Source: an uncultured Clostridia bacterium (GTDB lineage Bacteria; Bacillota; Clostridia; TANB77; CAG-508). Taken from it: a stretch of 64,000 nt of DNA. Location: the NCBI GenBank assembly GCA_934130285.1, contig CAKOXT010000006.1:1-64000 (forward strand). The letters are read 5' to 3'. This document shows, piece after piece, positions 27,120 through 38,351 of this stretch. The translations under genes were made by a program, and so were the position numbers. The stretch's first letter is position 1; the number at the start of each line of letters is the position of its first letter. Below the pieces are notes generated by a model, which was not told the origin of the DNA, did no database searches, and saw only the letters and a list, made by a program, of their open reading frames with translations.

Positions 27120-30100
27120 TTAGTCTTCTTTTCTTTTACGAAATATCTGTACTTGTTTTACTCCAAACATTACCATCATAATTACTATAGTTCCAACTAA
27201 TATTGCTATTGGTACAATGTAATTCTTAATATATGTTCTTAACGCTATACCTGTAGGAGCTATAACTGTTACATACTCAGGTGACCATGCATCATTTTCT
27301 GGATATTGCGTCCAGTCTTTTTTCATTTCTTCTTTTTTCTGTTGCTTCTCCTCTGCAGTAAGACTTGCAAATTCAGGTTTTTCATCTACTTTTTTATTAA
27401 TTGCAACATCCCAATATGCCTCACTATTAAATCCTGCATACCATACGCCTTGTTCTCCAGTACCTACTGCTAAATTATTTACTATTGCCATTGCGTTACC
27501 TGGTACAGAATTTGTATCACGTCTACCTGTTGGGTTAGAATATACTAATACCTCTGCCAAGTTGTCAATCTTCATTTGATTTGCATCTGTTCCTGAAGAA
27601 GCAGTCTTAGCAACTGTTATTTCAATATTAGATATTGCATCTTGCTTATCCTCCAATTTAGAATATGCTTCTGGAATTAATTCTCTGGTTAAATCTGTAT
27701 TATATCTACTTGTACCTGCGCCAACACCGTTTAAATACTCAACTCTTCCTGCATCCTTGTCATTGTCCTTTGTTGTTGACATTTCTCTATGGCTCTGTAA
27801 AGTACCTAATCTTTCATTATATGATATAGCAATATTTGATCTTGTATTATTTATATACTCTCTATCCTTATCATCATAAATATTAAATAATCCATTATCT
27901 GAAATCTTTCTATATGATGATTTTGACAATAATCCGTTTAATGATTTATTATAACCATTTGCTTCTTTTTCTAATCCTGAAAGATCCCATGTAGCATCTG
28001 TTACTGAACCTTGATAATCTAAACTTGCATCTATGTCAATATAATCTACAACTTGATCAACTGTTGTTTTTACAACATTATCTGCTGGATATATAACTGT
28101 TGGATTTTGTACTGCATCATTCAAATAAGATTTTACTATCACTGTTCCAGATGCAGTTTCTGAAATAGCATTTTCATAATAGAATCTTCCTACATATCTA
28201 CCATAAATTATTACTTTAGGTCTAATTGTATCTTCATTTCGATTTTCATTAGCTCCTATAACAATATCTTTCAATCCTGGATCATCTTTTGCCAATATTT
28301 CAGCTAATGTAGCATTTGAAGCCACTCCTTCATCATTATCTACATTATTTTTCATATCATCAATAATGTTCTCAGTTAATTTATCTGTTGGAGCAATTGT
28401 TGCCATATTAACAATATCTTCTGCTCTATATAAGTTAGCAATTTTTCCAGTGAAATCTACCTCAGACACGTTTCTAATTTTAATCTTATATGTAATTTTT
28501 AAAGTTAAATCATTTAAATAATCATCTTCAACAGCAATTGCATAGAATCCTTGTTGTACAAGTCCTGCTTTTTCATGAGAAAGGTATGTTAACTTATCAA
28601 GATGCATAGCATTTGTATCTTCTTTAATAACCTCACCATTCTCTAGCATAGTAGCATTAAATATTACTTCACCACTCTTAATCATACTAATACTTTTAAT
28701 GTATTTCTCAAGTTTAATATCTGTATTAGCTCTTTCCTCTAAACCAAAGTTGATGTTTTTAATTGTGTATCTATGTTGTTCAACTCGTTGTTTTTTATCA
28801 GCATCCTTTTCTACCTTCTCTTGATATAAATCATTTGAAGGTTTTTCAAGAGTTCTAGGATCCTCGATTTCGATTTGCATTATTGGAGTTTCAGCAAACA
28901 TTCTTGTTGATTCAATAAACTCAGCTGAATTTCTTTCTCTCAATAACTCGCCTCTATCATTTTCAATAGTTCTTGAATATGCATCAACAACCATTCTTCT
29001 TGATTCATTATCTCTTGCTTTAGAAACTGCCGTATCAATAAAGCTTTTTCCGTCTATTTTAGCAGTTAAATCTAAGTACTTATCATTCAATGTATCTAAT
29101 TGTCCATCTAAGAATTGGGTGTTTTCATAATCTTGACCATTATATTTTGAAACATTGTTATTTATTTCATTTTTATTTGCACTTCCATTTGCATTACTAT
29201 AATAAGTTGTCTCTTTAGTATCAATAGAATTTGATGTACCATAGTCAAATCTTAATATATAGTCTCCTGCCAAATAACCATATATATAATAGTTACCTTG
29301 AACAGTATTTCCATCTATATTTTGTACATCGCTTGATGATGTTTTTACTATATCATCATTTTCTGAATTAGAAGCATCTATATTGTATGCATTCTTTGAA
29401 CCATAATTATAATACTCTGTTGGTACTTTATAATAATAATCAAAACTATCATAAGTTGAATTATATGTACCATCACTATTTAATTTACCAAGACTTATAA
29501 CTTCATACATTGTCACTTCAACATTCTGTATTAATTTATCTTCAGAATCATATGAACCATTACCAACCTTTATACCATATGAACCTGTTTCAGTATTCTT
29601 AATGTCTTCCCATACATATCCATACATATCTCTTTCATGAGTATCTATTGCAATATTTATTGGAATAGCTCTATCTGTATCATCCTCATATTTATCTCTA
29701 TTTATTACATTACTTGTATCTATATTATTTGGAGCAGAATCTCTATCAACTTTACCAGATACCCAACCGCTATTAAATCCTGTGTATAATCCAGATCCAT
29801 CATTATCAACCTTTGTATAGAATGTTGAATAACTTGATATCTCTGCAACATTTTGCTTATCACCCAATAAATTTACTCTAGTTTTTATATCTGCTCTTGT
29901 ATACTGCATATCTTGGTATCCCTTTAAATCTACCTCATATGTAGTAAATATCTCAGCATACTGATTTGTATGAATTTTCAAAGTATCCAAAGAAGCTGTT
30001 GTTGATTTATGCATTGTTCCTACAGAACCATCATCATCCCATACCAAGCTTTCGCCTTGATGACCTTTCATGTTTTCATCTTTAGTTTCATGCCATACAT

Positions 30101-33100
30101 TATTTGCAGCCCCATCTTTATTATCCATTATTCTATAATATGGGAAATCTGCTACAGTTTCTTCATTTCTCTGTAATTTTTCATCAACAATAGAAACTTT
30201 AAAACTTCCATCAGTATTTTTATATTTTGTTGGTTCAACAAGTGTATAATTTTCATCATAATAATCCGTAATTTCATTAAACTCTACATCATTTGTTTCC
30301 GAATTATTATAAACTCTTACAACATATGTTACATAAACCCTTAATTCAGTTCCTTTCTTTATGTCTTGAACCTCTTTTATAGCATTTTTGTATCTTTGAT
30401 ATGATTGATATGCTAAATCAGTAGAATATAAACCTAAAGAATATTTATACTCTGAACTTCCTGTTTTTCTCTTTTCAAGAGTAGCTTTCAAAGTAGCCTC
30501 ATAATCAGAACTATTTTGAACATTATCTGAAGTTCCTCCAATAGAATTAAACTGTTTTGTAAGTTTTTGTTCATTAACAACCATTGTTACCTTATATAAG
30601 TCTTTAAGAACACTCATATCAGTATATGCTCTTCCTTGAAGACCTAAATTTATATGTAACATATATTCTGCAATATATCTTTTATTTTTATCACCAGTCT
30701 GAACAGCAACACCATTCATATTATATTTCCATCCTTCAAGAGGATACTGGATTCTGAAATTATTTCTATCATGCAATCCTTTCATATCAGTATTATCATA
30801 ATATGTACTTGCAGACATTCTATATCTTGCATATTCAGCTTTATCCGTGATTTTCTTATTTTCATTATCCTGGTTTTGAGCAGGTGATTCCAATTTTGAA
30901 TCAATAAAAGTAGTATCATTTGTTGCAGTTGTTTTTTTACCATAGTAATTTAAATTACCACTAGCTCCCTTACCAACACCATTTTCATCTGTTGTATATG
31001 TTAAACCATTTGTAGAATCATTAGCCTTGATTGGTTCTTCACCAGTAATCTCTCCAAATGATTGATCAAATGCATATCTATCTACAACTTCTTCAACAGC
31101 CATTGAACTCGTAGAATAATAATTTGGATTATTTTTGTAATTAGCTGCATATCTTTGACCAGCCCTACCATTCACAACGCTATTTCTGTCTGACATATAA
31201 ATTGTATGTCTATAAACTTGTCCATCATATTCAAATTTTACTACATAGAAATAATTTGAACCAGTTCCAGGTGCTTCTAATCTATCAATTTTGTAATGAC
31301 CATTTGCATCTGTATATTGTGGCCAACTAATTTGAGTTCCATTTGCATTATGTGCTATAGCTTTTTTTCTTTCATTTCCTGAAGTATCGTATAAATAAAC
31401 TGTTACAGCTATATTTTTTAACGGTGCATCATTACTTTCTTTAATACCTATTACTGTATTATTAGTTTTTTCTGGATTAGCATCACACCAGACATCTCCT
31501 TCTAGCCTTGTTGTTAAATCAATACTCCAATTAAATACTCTTGATGGATTAGCAGAACCAGTTCCACCATATCTGTTTCCAGCATATGATCTGGAAGCTC
31601 CTGTACAATAAGCAATATCCTGTATATCCTTATCTTTGCTTATTATTTTTGATGAATATTTAACCCATACATGATCTATATGGTTGTAATAGAAACCATG
31701 TGGACATAATTTACCAGGAGAACAATAATCTGGATCTTCGGAATCACCATGATTATGTGAGCTTAAGTGTCTAGAACCTTCATCACACAACTCCCAGTCA
31801 CTACATGTACTTGATTTTACAACAGCACTCCATTGTATTTCTTCAATATTTCCTTCATATAATGTATAACCACCACTAGCTTCTAAATATCTAAAATAAA
31901 ATTTAAGATTTACAATGCTTTCTATCCCCTCTTGATAATTTATTTCAATATAAAAATTTTCTTTTGTATGTGGATATACATTATATGATGAAGGATATTT
32001 ACTTACATTTCTTCCAGAAGCATATGTTATTCTCCAATCAGAATCAAATTTTAAGCTCGCATTCCTTCCATCTTTTCTTACAATCAGTTCCGGTATACCA
32101 GTCATTCCACATAATTGTGTTGTACCAGTATATCTTTCTAGATATTCCACACTAAAAGGTCCAACTTTATACTTTCTATTTGTAGCATCATATTCAACTG
32201 TTACTTTAGTTGATCCATCACTATATTTAGGTGTAACATCTTTTATTGTATTATCATATCCACCCGCTGCTACTATTCTATCCCACATCTCTCCAAAATC
32301 TGTTGCCTCTTTCCACAAACTAGTTGCCTGTAAATTAACATTTCCTGTGCTTGAAGATATAAGTTGATTTATTTCTTTATTTAATTGATTAATTCTATCA
32401 TTTGCTGCCTTTATTTGCTTGTTCAATCTAGTAGCCTCTGATGCACTTACGCCTTGAGAAATTTGATGATTCCATTGTGCTATTTGATATTGCAAGTTAG
32501 TAATTTCTTCCTGTTTAGCATCAGTTTGATTACTAAATGGTAAGTTACCACTATCAAATAAACCTGATTGAATATTTCCACTAGTTGCATCAGGCGTAAT
32601 CATTGCCTGCCAAAAAGCAACCTGTACATAAGAGCCTATTGGTGCACCTACATTATATTGGCACTCTGCTAATATGTATGCTAATGCACTATTTTTTTCA
32701 TTTTTTCCAGAAGTTTTTCCATTTGGTTTAAAGTGTGTCATACCTGTAGTAAAAACATTAATAGTTGTTTCTGAAGAACTCGTTGAAGCAACATCTGTTC
32801 CAATTCCTAATTTAGCCTTATAATATTTTCCTGAATATTCTTCAGCATTCATTTTTAAACTAACATCCGTGAGACTTTTATGCTCTGGAGTCCAACCATT
32901 TCCACAAGTATCATTATCAAACACATTAAAACTATCGCTCACAGGTGTAATGCTTGTTATAGTCTTATTAGCATTATGTCCACACGCAGAAGCCTCAATC
33001 GTAACTTGAGGATCAACCCTCCTAAAAAAAGTTGCTCCATGTTGACCACACAACCAAGAAGTATGACTTTTTAAATCAGGAAACCATACATTTGTAGAAG

Positions 33101-33245
33101 CAGGAGGATTAGCATCAGGCGAATAACTAATTTGTGTCTCTACCTTTCTTGATTGATCGATAACTACATCCACAGCATATATTAGCCCTGTTGAAAGCAT
33201 TACAAAAAATATTATTATCAAAACATTTTTTATGAATCTTTTCAT
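27120..33245 (-). CDS. Giant membrane-anchored surface protein, module 2 second gene (2041 aa)
   Basis: A paralogue of the 2812-aa protein with the same order of parts. It has an N-terminal membrane or signal segment (6-24), a Cys/His-containing region (40-130), and a predicted coiled-coil insertion (about 240-300, with LNKQIKAANDRINQLNKE) not seen in the paralogue. The shared domain at about 310-480 carries KVGPFSVEYL and FYIEINYQEG. SdrD/Cna-B-like domains lie at about 580-700 (EGDVWCDANP) and 1205-1380 (YGYVWEDIKN). MVVDAYSRTIE, INFGLEERAN and GRRDTNSVPGNA repeat motifs of the paralogue. The C-terminus has APTGIALRTY, a membrane segment (about 2010-2034) and a KRKED tail. It lacks the Asn-Gly stalk and the NlpC-like region. 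Its start codon shares one base with the 1613-aa stop (TAATG), so translation is probably coupled. Confidence 0.88.
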   Translation of the reverse strand: MKRFIKNVLIIIFFVMLSTGLIYAVDVVIDQSRKVETQISYSPDANPPASTNVWFPDLKSHTSWLCGQHGATFFRRVDPQVTIEASACGHNANKTITSITPVSDSFNVFDNDTCGNGWTPEHKSLTDVSLKMNAEEYSGKYYKAKLGIGTDVASTSSSETTINVFTTGMTHFKPNGKTSGKNEKNSALAYILAECQYNVGAPIGSYVQVAFWQAMITPDATSGNIQSGLFDSGNLPFSNQTDAKQEEITNLQYQIAQWNHQISQGVSASEATRLNKQIKAANDRINQLNKEINQLISSSTGNVNLQATSLWKEATDFGEMWDRIVAAGGYDNTIKDVTPKYSDGSTKVTVEYDATNRKYKVGPFSVEYLERYTGTTQLCGMTGIPELIVRKDGRNASLKFDSDWRITYASGRNVSKYPSSYNVYPHTKENFYIEINYQEGIESIVNLKFYFRYLEASGGYTLYEGNIEEIQWSAVVKSSTCSDWELCDEGSRHLSSHNHGDSEDPDYCSPGKLCPHGFYYNHIDHVWVKYSSKIISKDKDIQDIAYCTGASRSYAGNRYGGTGSANPSRVFNWSIDLTTRLEGDVWCDANPEKTNNTVIGIKESNDAPLKNIAVTVYLYDTSGNERKKAIAHNANGTQISWPQYTDANGHYKIDRLEAPGTGSNYFYVVKFEYDGQVYRHTIYMSDRNSVVNGRAGQRYAANYKNNPNYYSTSSMAVEEVVDRYAFDQSFGEITGEEPIKANDSTNGLTYTTDENGVGKGASGNLNYYGKKTTATNDTTFIDSKLESPAQNQDNENKKITDKAEYARYRMSASTYYDNTDMKGLHDRNNFRIQYPLEGWKYNMNGVAVQTGDKNKRYIAEYMLHINLGLQGRAYTDMSVLKDLYKVTMVVNEQKLTKQFNSIGGTSDNVQNSSDYEATLKATLEKRKTGSSEYKYSLGLYSTDLAYQSYQRYKNAIKEVQDIKKGTELRVYVTYVVRVYNNSETNDVEFNEITDYYDENYTLVEPTKYKNTDGSFKVSIVDEKLQRNEETVADFPYYRIMDNKDGAANNVWHETKDENMKGHQGESLVWDDDGSVGTMHKSTTASLDTLKIHTNQYAEIFTTYEVDLKGYQDMQYTRADIKTRVNLLGDKQNVAEISSYSTFYTKVDNDGSGLYTGFNSGWVSGKVDRDSAPNNIDTSNVINRDKYEDDTDRAIPINIAIDTHERDMYGYVWEDIKNTETGSYGIKVGNGSYDSEDKLIQNVEVTMYEVISLGKLNSDGTYNSTYDSFDYYYKVPTEYYNYGSKNAYNIDASNSENDDIVKTSSSDVQNIDGNTVQGNYYIYGYLAGDYILRFDYGTSNSIDTKETTYYSNANGSANKNEINNNVSKYNGQDYENTQFLDGQLDTLNDKYLDLTAKIDGKSFIDTAVSKARDNESRRMVVDAYSRTIENDRGELLRERNSAEFIESTRMFAETPIMQIEIEDPRTLEKPSNDLYQEKVEKDADKKQRVEQHRYTIKNINFGLEERANTDIKLEKYIKSISMIKSGEVIFNATMLENGEVIKEDTNAMHLDKLTYLSHEKAGLVQQGFYAIAVEDDYLNDLTLKITYKIKIRNVSEVDFTGKIANLYRAEDIVNMATIAPTDKLTENIIDDMKNNVDNDEGVASNATLAEILAKDDPGLKDIVIGANENRNEDTIRPKVIIYGRYVGRFYYENAISETASGTVIVKSYLNDAVQNPTVIYPADNVVKTTVDQVVDYIDIDASLDYQGSVTDATWDLSGLEKEANGYNKSLNGLLSKSSYRKISDNGLFNIYDDKDREYINNTRSNIAISYNERLGTLQSHREMSTTKDNDKDAGRVEYLNGVGAGTSRYNTDLTRELIPEAYSKLEDKQDAISNIEITVAKTASSGTDANQMKIDNLAEVLVYSNPTGRRDTNSVPGNAMAIVNNLAVGTGEQGVWYAGFNSEAYWDVAINKKVDEKPEFASLTAEEKQQKKEEMKKDWTQYPENDAWSPEYVTVIAPTGIALRTYIKNYIVPIAILVGTIVIMMVMFGVKQVQIFRKRKED

Positions 33246-36200
33246 TATACATACCTCCTTTCATCAATTTTTTTCCAAATCAGAAAGGCAATTGGTATAA
33301 TTGCAATAATTGAAACAATAATTATCGGAATAACTGAAATACTTAAACCTGTTGAAATACCAATAATTGAATCTGCATAAGATAAATCATCTTCCAACAA
33401 TTTATTACCCGGAGTTGAATCAATATCTTCAATCCCCTTATCATTAGTTGTTTCTGCAATTTCAAATGTATTATGAACCAATCCTGTATTTTCTTCTGTC
33501 ATATTTTTTACTAATATCAATTTCAATTCTTTTGATTCATTTGGTTGTATAATATAATCTTCTAAACTTCTTGTACACACATTACCATCATTATCTAAAT
33601 ACCAATCAGAATTTAAAGAAGAATCGAACTCTAAATCGTCTGACATATAGTCTACTATTTTACTAGCATTTCCAGGTATTGTTCCTTGATTTGTAACTGT
33701 TACCACATACTCAATCATAACCTTTGAGCCACCAACTAATTTAGGATCAATATCAACTTTACCTAGCTTTTTATTTTCAGGTATAAACTCATTGTTTTCT
33801 GCAGAATTTTGTACAGTCATTTTATTAACATATGCATCAAGTTTTAAATCAAAAACTCCATCATCTGCTAAACCTAAATCAACATTAGCCACACTTGAAT
33901 TACTTATTTCTATATTATCTGTTAAATGATTATCTCCAACTGTAATTATCTGTGCTGGTAAATTTGAACTATAATCACTACTCAAAATATATTTAGAATC
34001 ATCATAATTAAATTTAACATAGTAAATTCCTTTTTCTAAATCTCTAAACCAATATCTTCCTGAAATATCAGTAATTGCAGATGTAACTAGTTCATTTGTC
34101 TCTGAGTTATACAAGTTAGCAATTATTCCACTAATGGCTTGCTCTGTGTTATCATATTGTTGATTTCTATTTTCATCAATATAAGCAACACCAGTTACCT
34201 GATATTTATTATCACCAGTTGTACTATCTTCTAAAAGTGTATATGTTTCTTTCTTTGTATCTACTCCAGCAACGCTATTAAGTGATATTGCATTATAAAC
34301 ATAGTTTTTATCTAAATTTTTTATTTTAACATTAACTAAAATTTTAGCTTCTGAATTTTCAGGTAAATATAACGGAATTGATTTATCTTCTCTATCTAAT
34401 AAATCATATACAGTTTCAGCATCACCAACTACGACTTTCACGTAATCAATTTCAGCATTATCAGATACAATATTATCTAAATCAACTGAATTAACCATGC
34501 ATTCTCCTATATTTTTTACAATATATTCATAGTTTAATTCTTCATCAGCATTAGAATATCCCATATCACTTTTATTAACGCTCTCAACACTAATGATTGG
34601 TTTATAATAAGTAACATTTTCATTTTTCTCAATTGCATTCTCACCATTATTTAAATCACAAACTGTGTTAATAGTCGCAATATTTTTAGATACAGAACTA
34701 TTATTACCTGTCATTTTTAAGTTGCATTCATAATTTAATGAATCACCTGGATTAAACTCCTTAATCAATAATGTTATTTGATTATTCTCATAATCAATTT
34801 GCTCATCTACATCTATTGAAGAATTATTAATCGCAGAAATAATAGAAAAATCGCTATCAAATTTTTTAACTATTTTCACATTATTAAATGATTTATCACT
34901 AGAATTATATACTGTAAAATAATCTGGAAATTCTGCATTCAATACTATTGGCATATAATAAATATTGTCTACCATATTTACATTATTTTCTAACACTTTA
35001 CTTTCTTCTGATTCAAAATCGACTTTATTAAAATTCTTTCCTTCAACAGATGCTGCTAATTTTACAGATTCTACACTTTCATCTTTAGATAAAACATTAA
35101 ATCTAATTATAAATGAACGTTCTGAATTAGCCGCTAATTTAGCAAGATTTATTTTAGCCACTCCATTGTCAACAGTTCCTTCAAGATCATCTGCATCAAG
35201 ATTTTTTACTGATAATGATTCTGGTACATTGATTGTTATAACAATATCTTCTGCTGCTACATCTCCTGTATTTTTTAAAGTAATTTCATACTCGGCATCA
35301 GTAAATTCAGTAAGTACATCACTCTTCAACACCATACTAGCTTCAATATTTGCCTCTTTTGCAGTCTCATATCCTATCTTATTAGCAGAAGAATTTGATG
35401 AAACATTAGTAGAAGTCTCTTCATAATAAGTAGCATATGTTCCATAGAATGCATCACCAGCTTTTAAATTTGCTGGAATAACATAATCATATGAAAATTG
35501 AAGCTTAGTCTTAGGCGCTAAAACATAATCACTATTTAATAAAATCAAATATGATTTTATTGCACCCATTTTATAAAAATCTGTACGCCATCCATTATTT
35601 TCATCATATAAATCAGCTGTTGCTTCTCCATTCTCTGAATAGTAAACTGCATAAGCTAAATCAGGCTTTAAAGAAGAAATTTCTGTATCTAATATAGTAT
35701 CAACTGTTGTTCCTAAATCTTCACCAGTTGTCACATCTTTATTTCCTGCAAAAGGTATTCTTCCTAAAATCTTGAAATTTGAATAACTCTTACCAGTATT
35801 ATTTAATACAGTTATATCCATTGTTGCTAATTTAGCTTCAGCACCTTCTTCAACTAGATCTGTTTCAGCACCTTGTTTTACTGAAGAAACTTTTCCTTTA
35901 TCTTCATTTTCTGTATTTTCATCTTTAGTTTCTGAAGTTTGTCCATTAACTAATTCCTCAGGAGCTTTATATGAAATTTGAACACCATCATATCCATTCA
36001 TCTCATAAGAAACATTTCCTGCCCCAGATAGCATATGCCATTCTGATTCATTTGAATATTTCTTAGAAGTAACATTATAATAGTACATTTCAACCATTTC
36101 ACTAATGTTTCCTGTAAATTCATCAATCTCTAAGTCCATGTCTATAGAAATAATTGTACCATTTGTTTCCTTATTTAAATTGTAAGATTTTTGTGTTCCT

Positions 36201-38086
36201 GCTAAAGTAACTCTAATTACTTTATTGTCACCATCAATTAAAGTTTCTACATTTGCAATCTCTAATTCACCATTCGCATAAAATAAATCAGTATTCTTTA
36301 TTGTCACATTTTTAATTGCTTGAGGTAATCTAATTTCAAAAACAGGATTTTCATATAAATCAGATGTTTCTTCACTATTATTTAATCTAACTTTTAAGTT
36401 TACTCCTTCACTTGTTACTGTTGTTGGAAATTCAGTTTGAGCCATTTCAACAGTTGCTGCAGAAGTAGTTTCATTAATAGTAATTTCTGATGATACTTCA
36501 CCTAAATCATCAACAGCTCCTTCATTATATGTTGCAAATCCTTGAGAAACATTTACCAAAGCTGTAAATTCTTTTACAAAACTACGGTTATAATTAACTT
36601 TTTTAATTGCCTTTGTACTTAAAAATGTAATATTTCCATCTGCTATTGGTGAAGTTGTTAAAATTTTAATCTTAGAAATTGCCTCTTCATAAGAAACAAC
36701 GTAATTTCCATTTTCATCTGCTTCTTTATCAAATGTAATTTCTGAAATTACTTCATCATTCATATTTAATATTGAAACTTTTCCTTCTTCTCCTAGAATA
36801 TTAACTAAATTATCTCTAGAAAATTCTGTAGATTTATATGTAGAAATCAAAACATCAGGTGTATCTGTTGAATAAGCATTTGAATCAGAATCTACAAAAT
36901 ACTCATCCTTATCCATAATTTCCAAACCAGAAATCAAATCAGCTCTACTAATATTAATTACATCTTTTTTTGTATATGTAATTGAATATTTTTCTTCATC
37001 TGTATTTGCCATTAAATATCCATTACTGATTGAATCTTCTTTGTCTTCTCTTGTATATTGAACTACATTTCCAACTGGTTTTGATAAATCATATACTACT
37101 TCTGTACTTTTCTCTTCTTTATTACCAGCATAATTTTCAATCTCTACATTGATATTATTTGTAACTACATCTTCACCTTCTTTTACACCTTTATATAAAA
37201 ATGTAACTGTAAATGAATCTTCACCAAAAGAATTAAATATTTTACCATCTTGTTCTTTATTTAAAACATTAATTTCTAATACTTTCTCATTTATAGATGA
37301 ACTAATATTGCTTGCATCAATTTCATAATCTTCTCTACCTTGAGTATATGAAATTTTATTTGCTTCAACTTTTGCATCATCAAATTCCATACCAGGTATT
37401 TCTGGTATATCTATTTTTATTTTTGAATTTTTTATAGGTAAGTTATTATTTTTATCAACTCCAGAAGTCTTAACATTAAGCTGTAGAATTTTTCCATTTT
37501 CGCCATCTTTTTCATAATCAATATTTTTTAAGATAGTATAATCAATTTTTGTAGAAGTAGTTTCTTTCCAAGAAAGTTTTAATTCAAGTTGCTTTTCAAT
37601 TTTATGCTCGTTTCCTTCATTATCAACAAATGCACCAGTAAAAGTTACTTTGTTTACTTTACTTATGTCAGATACTTTTAATGTATCTCCTCTCTTAAAC
37701 TCAATTGGAATTGTAATCGTTTGAGTTTCATTTTGATTTAATACTTGAAGTTTTATTTGATTATCTTTTAATTTCACTGCTGAATCTTCTTTTACTGAAA
37801 AATTCAAATTATCTTCAAATTTCAAAGTACCACTCTTGAAATATCCCTTATTCTTTACATTTACATCAAAGTTTAAAGTAATCGAATTATTATCAGCATT
37901 ACAATCAAGCGAATTTGTATTTTCTATATTTTCACCTGAAAAATACCCTTTCACTTCTACTGAATTTTCATAATCTTCTGCTGCTAAACTTATATTAGTC
38001 AGTATTGGCATGCATTCTAACATCATCAGTAAGAACGTTACCATCAAAGCAACTAACTTCTTAAAAATCAATTTTTTCTCTTGCAT
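33245..38086 (-). CDS. Giant DUF11/SdrD-type surface protein, module 2 first gene (1613 aa)
   Basis: A paralogue of the 1785-aa protein. A signal peptide (1-37, ISLAAEDYEN) leads into a series of Ig-like and DUF11-like domains, for example EITLKNTGDVAAEDIVI near residue 930. Motifs such as NGELEIANVETL and NPVFEIRLPQAIKNV occur in both proteins. An SdrD-B domain at about 1295-1380 contains DENRNQQYDNTEQ and ends GIYYVKFNYD. A final DUF11 region (about 1455-1540) precedes IGISTGLSI, a membrane segment (1583-1604) and the tail KKIDERRYV. It lacks the long acidic Thr/Glu region seen after the signal peptide in the 1785-aa protein. It is the first gene of its module, with a TTGACA promoter and overlapping the 2041-aa start by one base. 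The exact role is unknown. Confidence 0.88.
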   Translation of the reverse strand: MQEKKLIFKKLVALMVTFLLMMLECMPILTNISLAAEDYENSVEVKGYFSGENIENTNSLDCNADNNSITLNFDVNVKNKGYFKSGTLKFEDNLNFSVKEDSAVKLKDNQIKLQVLNQNETQTITIPIEFKRGDTLKVSDISKVNKVTFTGAFVDNEGNEHKIEKQLELKLSWKETTSTKIDYTILKNIDYEKDGENGKILQLNVKTSGVDKNNNLPIKNSKIKIDIPEIPGMEFDDAKVEANKISYTQGREDYEIDASNISSSINEKVLEINVLNKEQDGKIFNSFGEDSFTVTFLYKGVKEGEDVVTNNINVEIENYAGNKEEKSTEVVYDLSKPVGNVVQYTREDKEDSISNGYLMANTDEEKYSITYTKKDVINISRADLISGLEIMDKDEYFVDSDSNAYSTDTPDVLISTYKSTEFSRDNLVNILGEEGKVSILNMNDEVISEITFDKEADENGNYVVSYEEAISKIKILTTSPIADGNITFLSTKAIKKVNYNRSFVKEFTALVNVSQGFATYNEGAVDDLGEVSSEITINETTSAATVEMAQTEFPTTVTSEGVNLKVRLNNSEETSDLYENPVFEIRLPQAIKNVTIKNTDLFYANGELEIANVETLIDGDNKVIRVTLAGTQKSYNLNKETNGTIISIDMDLEIDEFTGNISEMVEMYYYNVTSKKYSNESEWHMLSGAGNVSYEMNGYDGVQISYKAPEELVNGQTSETKDENTENEDKGKVSSVKQGAETDLVEEGAEAKLATMDITVLNNTGKSYSNFKILGRIPFAGNKDVTTGEDLGTTVDTILDTEISSLKPDLAYAVYYSENGEATADLYDENNGWRTDFYKMGAIKSYLILLNSDYVLAPKTKLQFSYDYVIPANLKAGDAFYGTYATYYEETSTNVSSNSSANKIGYETAKEANIEASMVLKSDVLTEFTDAEYEITLKNTGDVAAEDIVITINVPESLSVKNLDADDLEGTVDNGVAKINLAKLAANSERSFIIRFNVLSKDESVESVKLAASVEGKNFNKVDFESEESKVLENNVNMVDNIYYMPIVLNAEFPDYFTVYNSSDKSFNNVKIVKKFDSDFSIISAINNSSIDVDEQIDYENNQITLLIKEFNPGDSLNYECNLKMTGNNSSVSKNIATINTVCDLNNGENAIEKNENVTYYKPIISVESVNKSDMGYSNADEELNYEYIVKNIGECMVNSVDLDNIVSDNAEIDYVKVVVGDAETVYDLLDREDKSIPLYLPENSEAKILVNVKIKNLDKNYVYNAISLNSVAGVDTKKETYTLLEDSTTGDNKYQVTGVAYIDENRNQQYDNTEQAISGIIANLYNSETNELVTSAITDISGRYWFRDLEKGIYYVKFNYDDSKYILSSDYSSNLPAQIITVGDNHLTDNIEISNSSVANVDLGLADDGVFDLKLDAYVNKMTVQNSAENNEFIPENKKLGKVDIDPKLVGGSKVMIEYVVTVTNQGTIPGNASKIVDYMSDDLEFDSSLNSDWYLDNDGNVCTRSLEDYIIQPNESKELKLILVKNMTEENTGLVHNTFEIAETTNDKGIEDIDSTPGNKLLEDDLSYADSIIGISTGLSISVIPIIIVSIIAIIPIAFLIWKKIDERRYV

Positions 38087-38129
38087 AATAACTTTCCCTT
38101 CTACTATTCGCCTTTTAGCATATCTAATA

Positions 38130-38160
38130 TTTATATTAATATTTTTAATATAACTGTCAA
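38130..38160 (-). promoter_or_regulatory. Candidate promoter of giant module 2
   Basis: A perfect TTGACA on the minus strand (38160-38155) with AATATA/ATATAA 17-18 nt downstream. It lies about 45 bp before the 1613-aa start and resembles the module 1 promoter. Confidence 0.5.
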
Positions 38161-38351
38161 TATCAACAATTTTCCAGCAGTACTTTGAGAATTTGTCGTT
38201 TTATTACGGATATACAGGGGAAAAATCATTTTTTGTTCTTTATTAAGTTTTGTTTACATTTTTATAAATTGAGATTTTTTATCACACTTTTGGTATCACA
38301 TTCATAATATATATAAAAACGCTGCATATATTATGATTAGGGGGATTTAAG

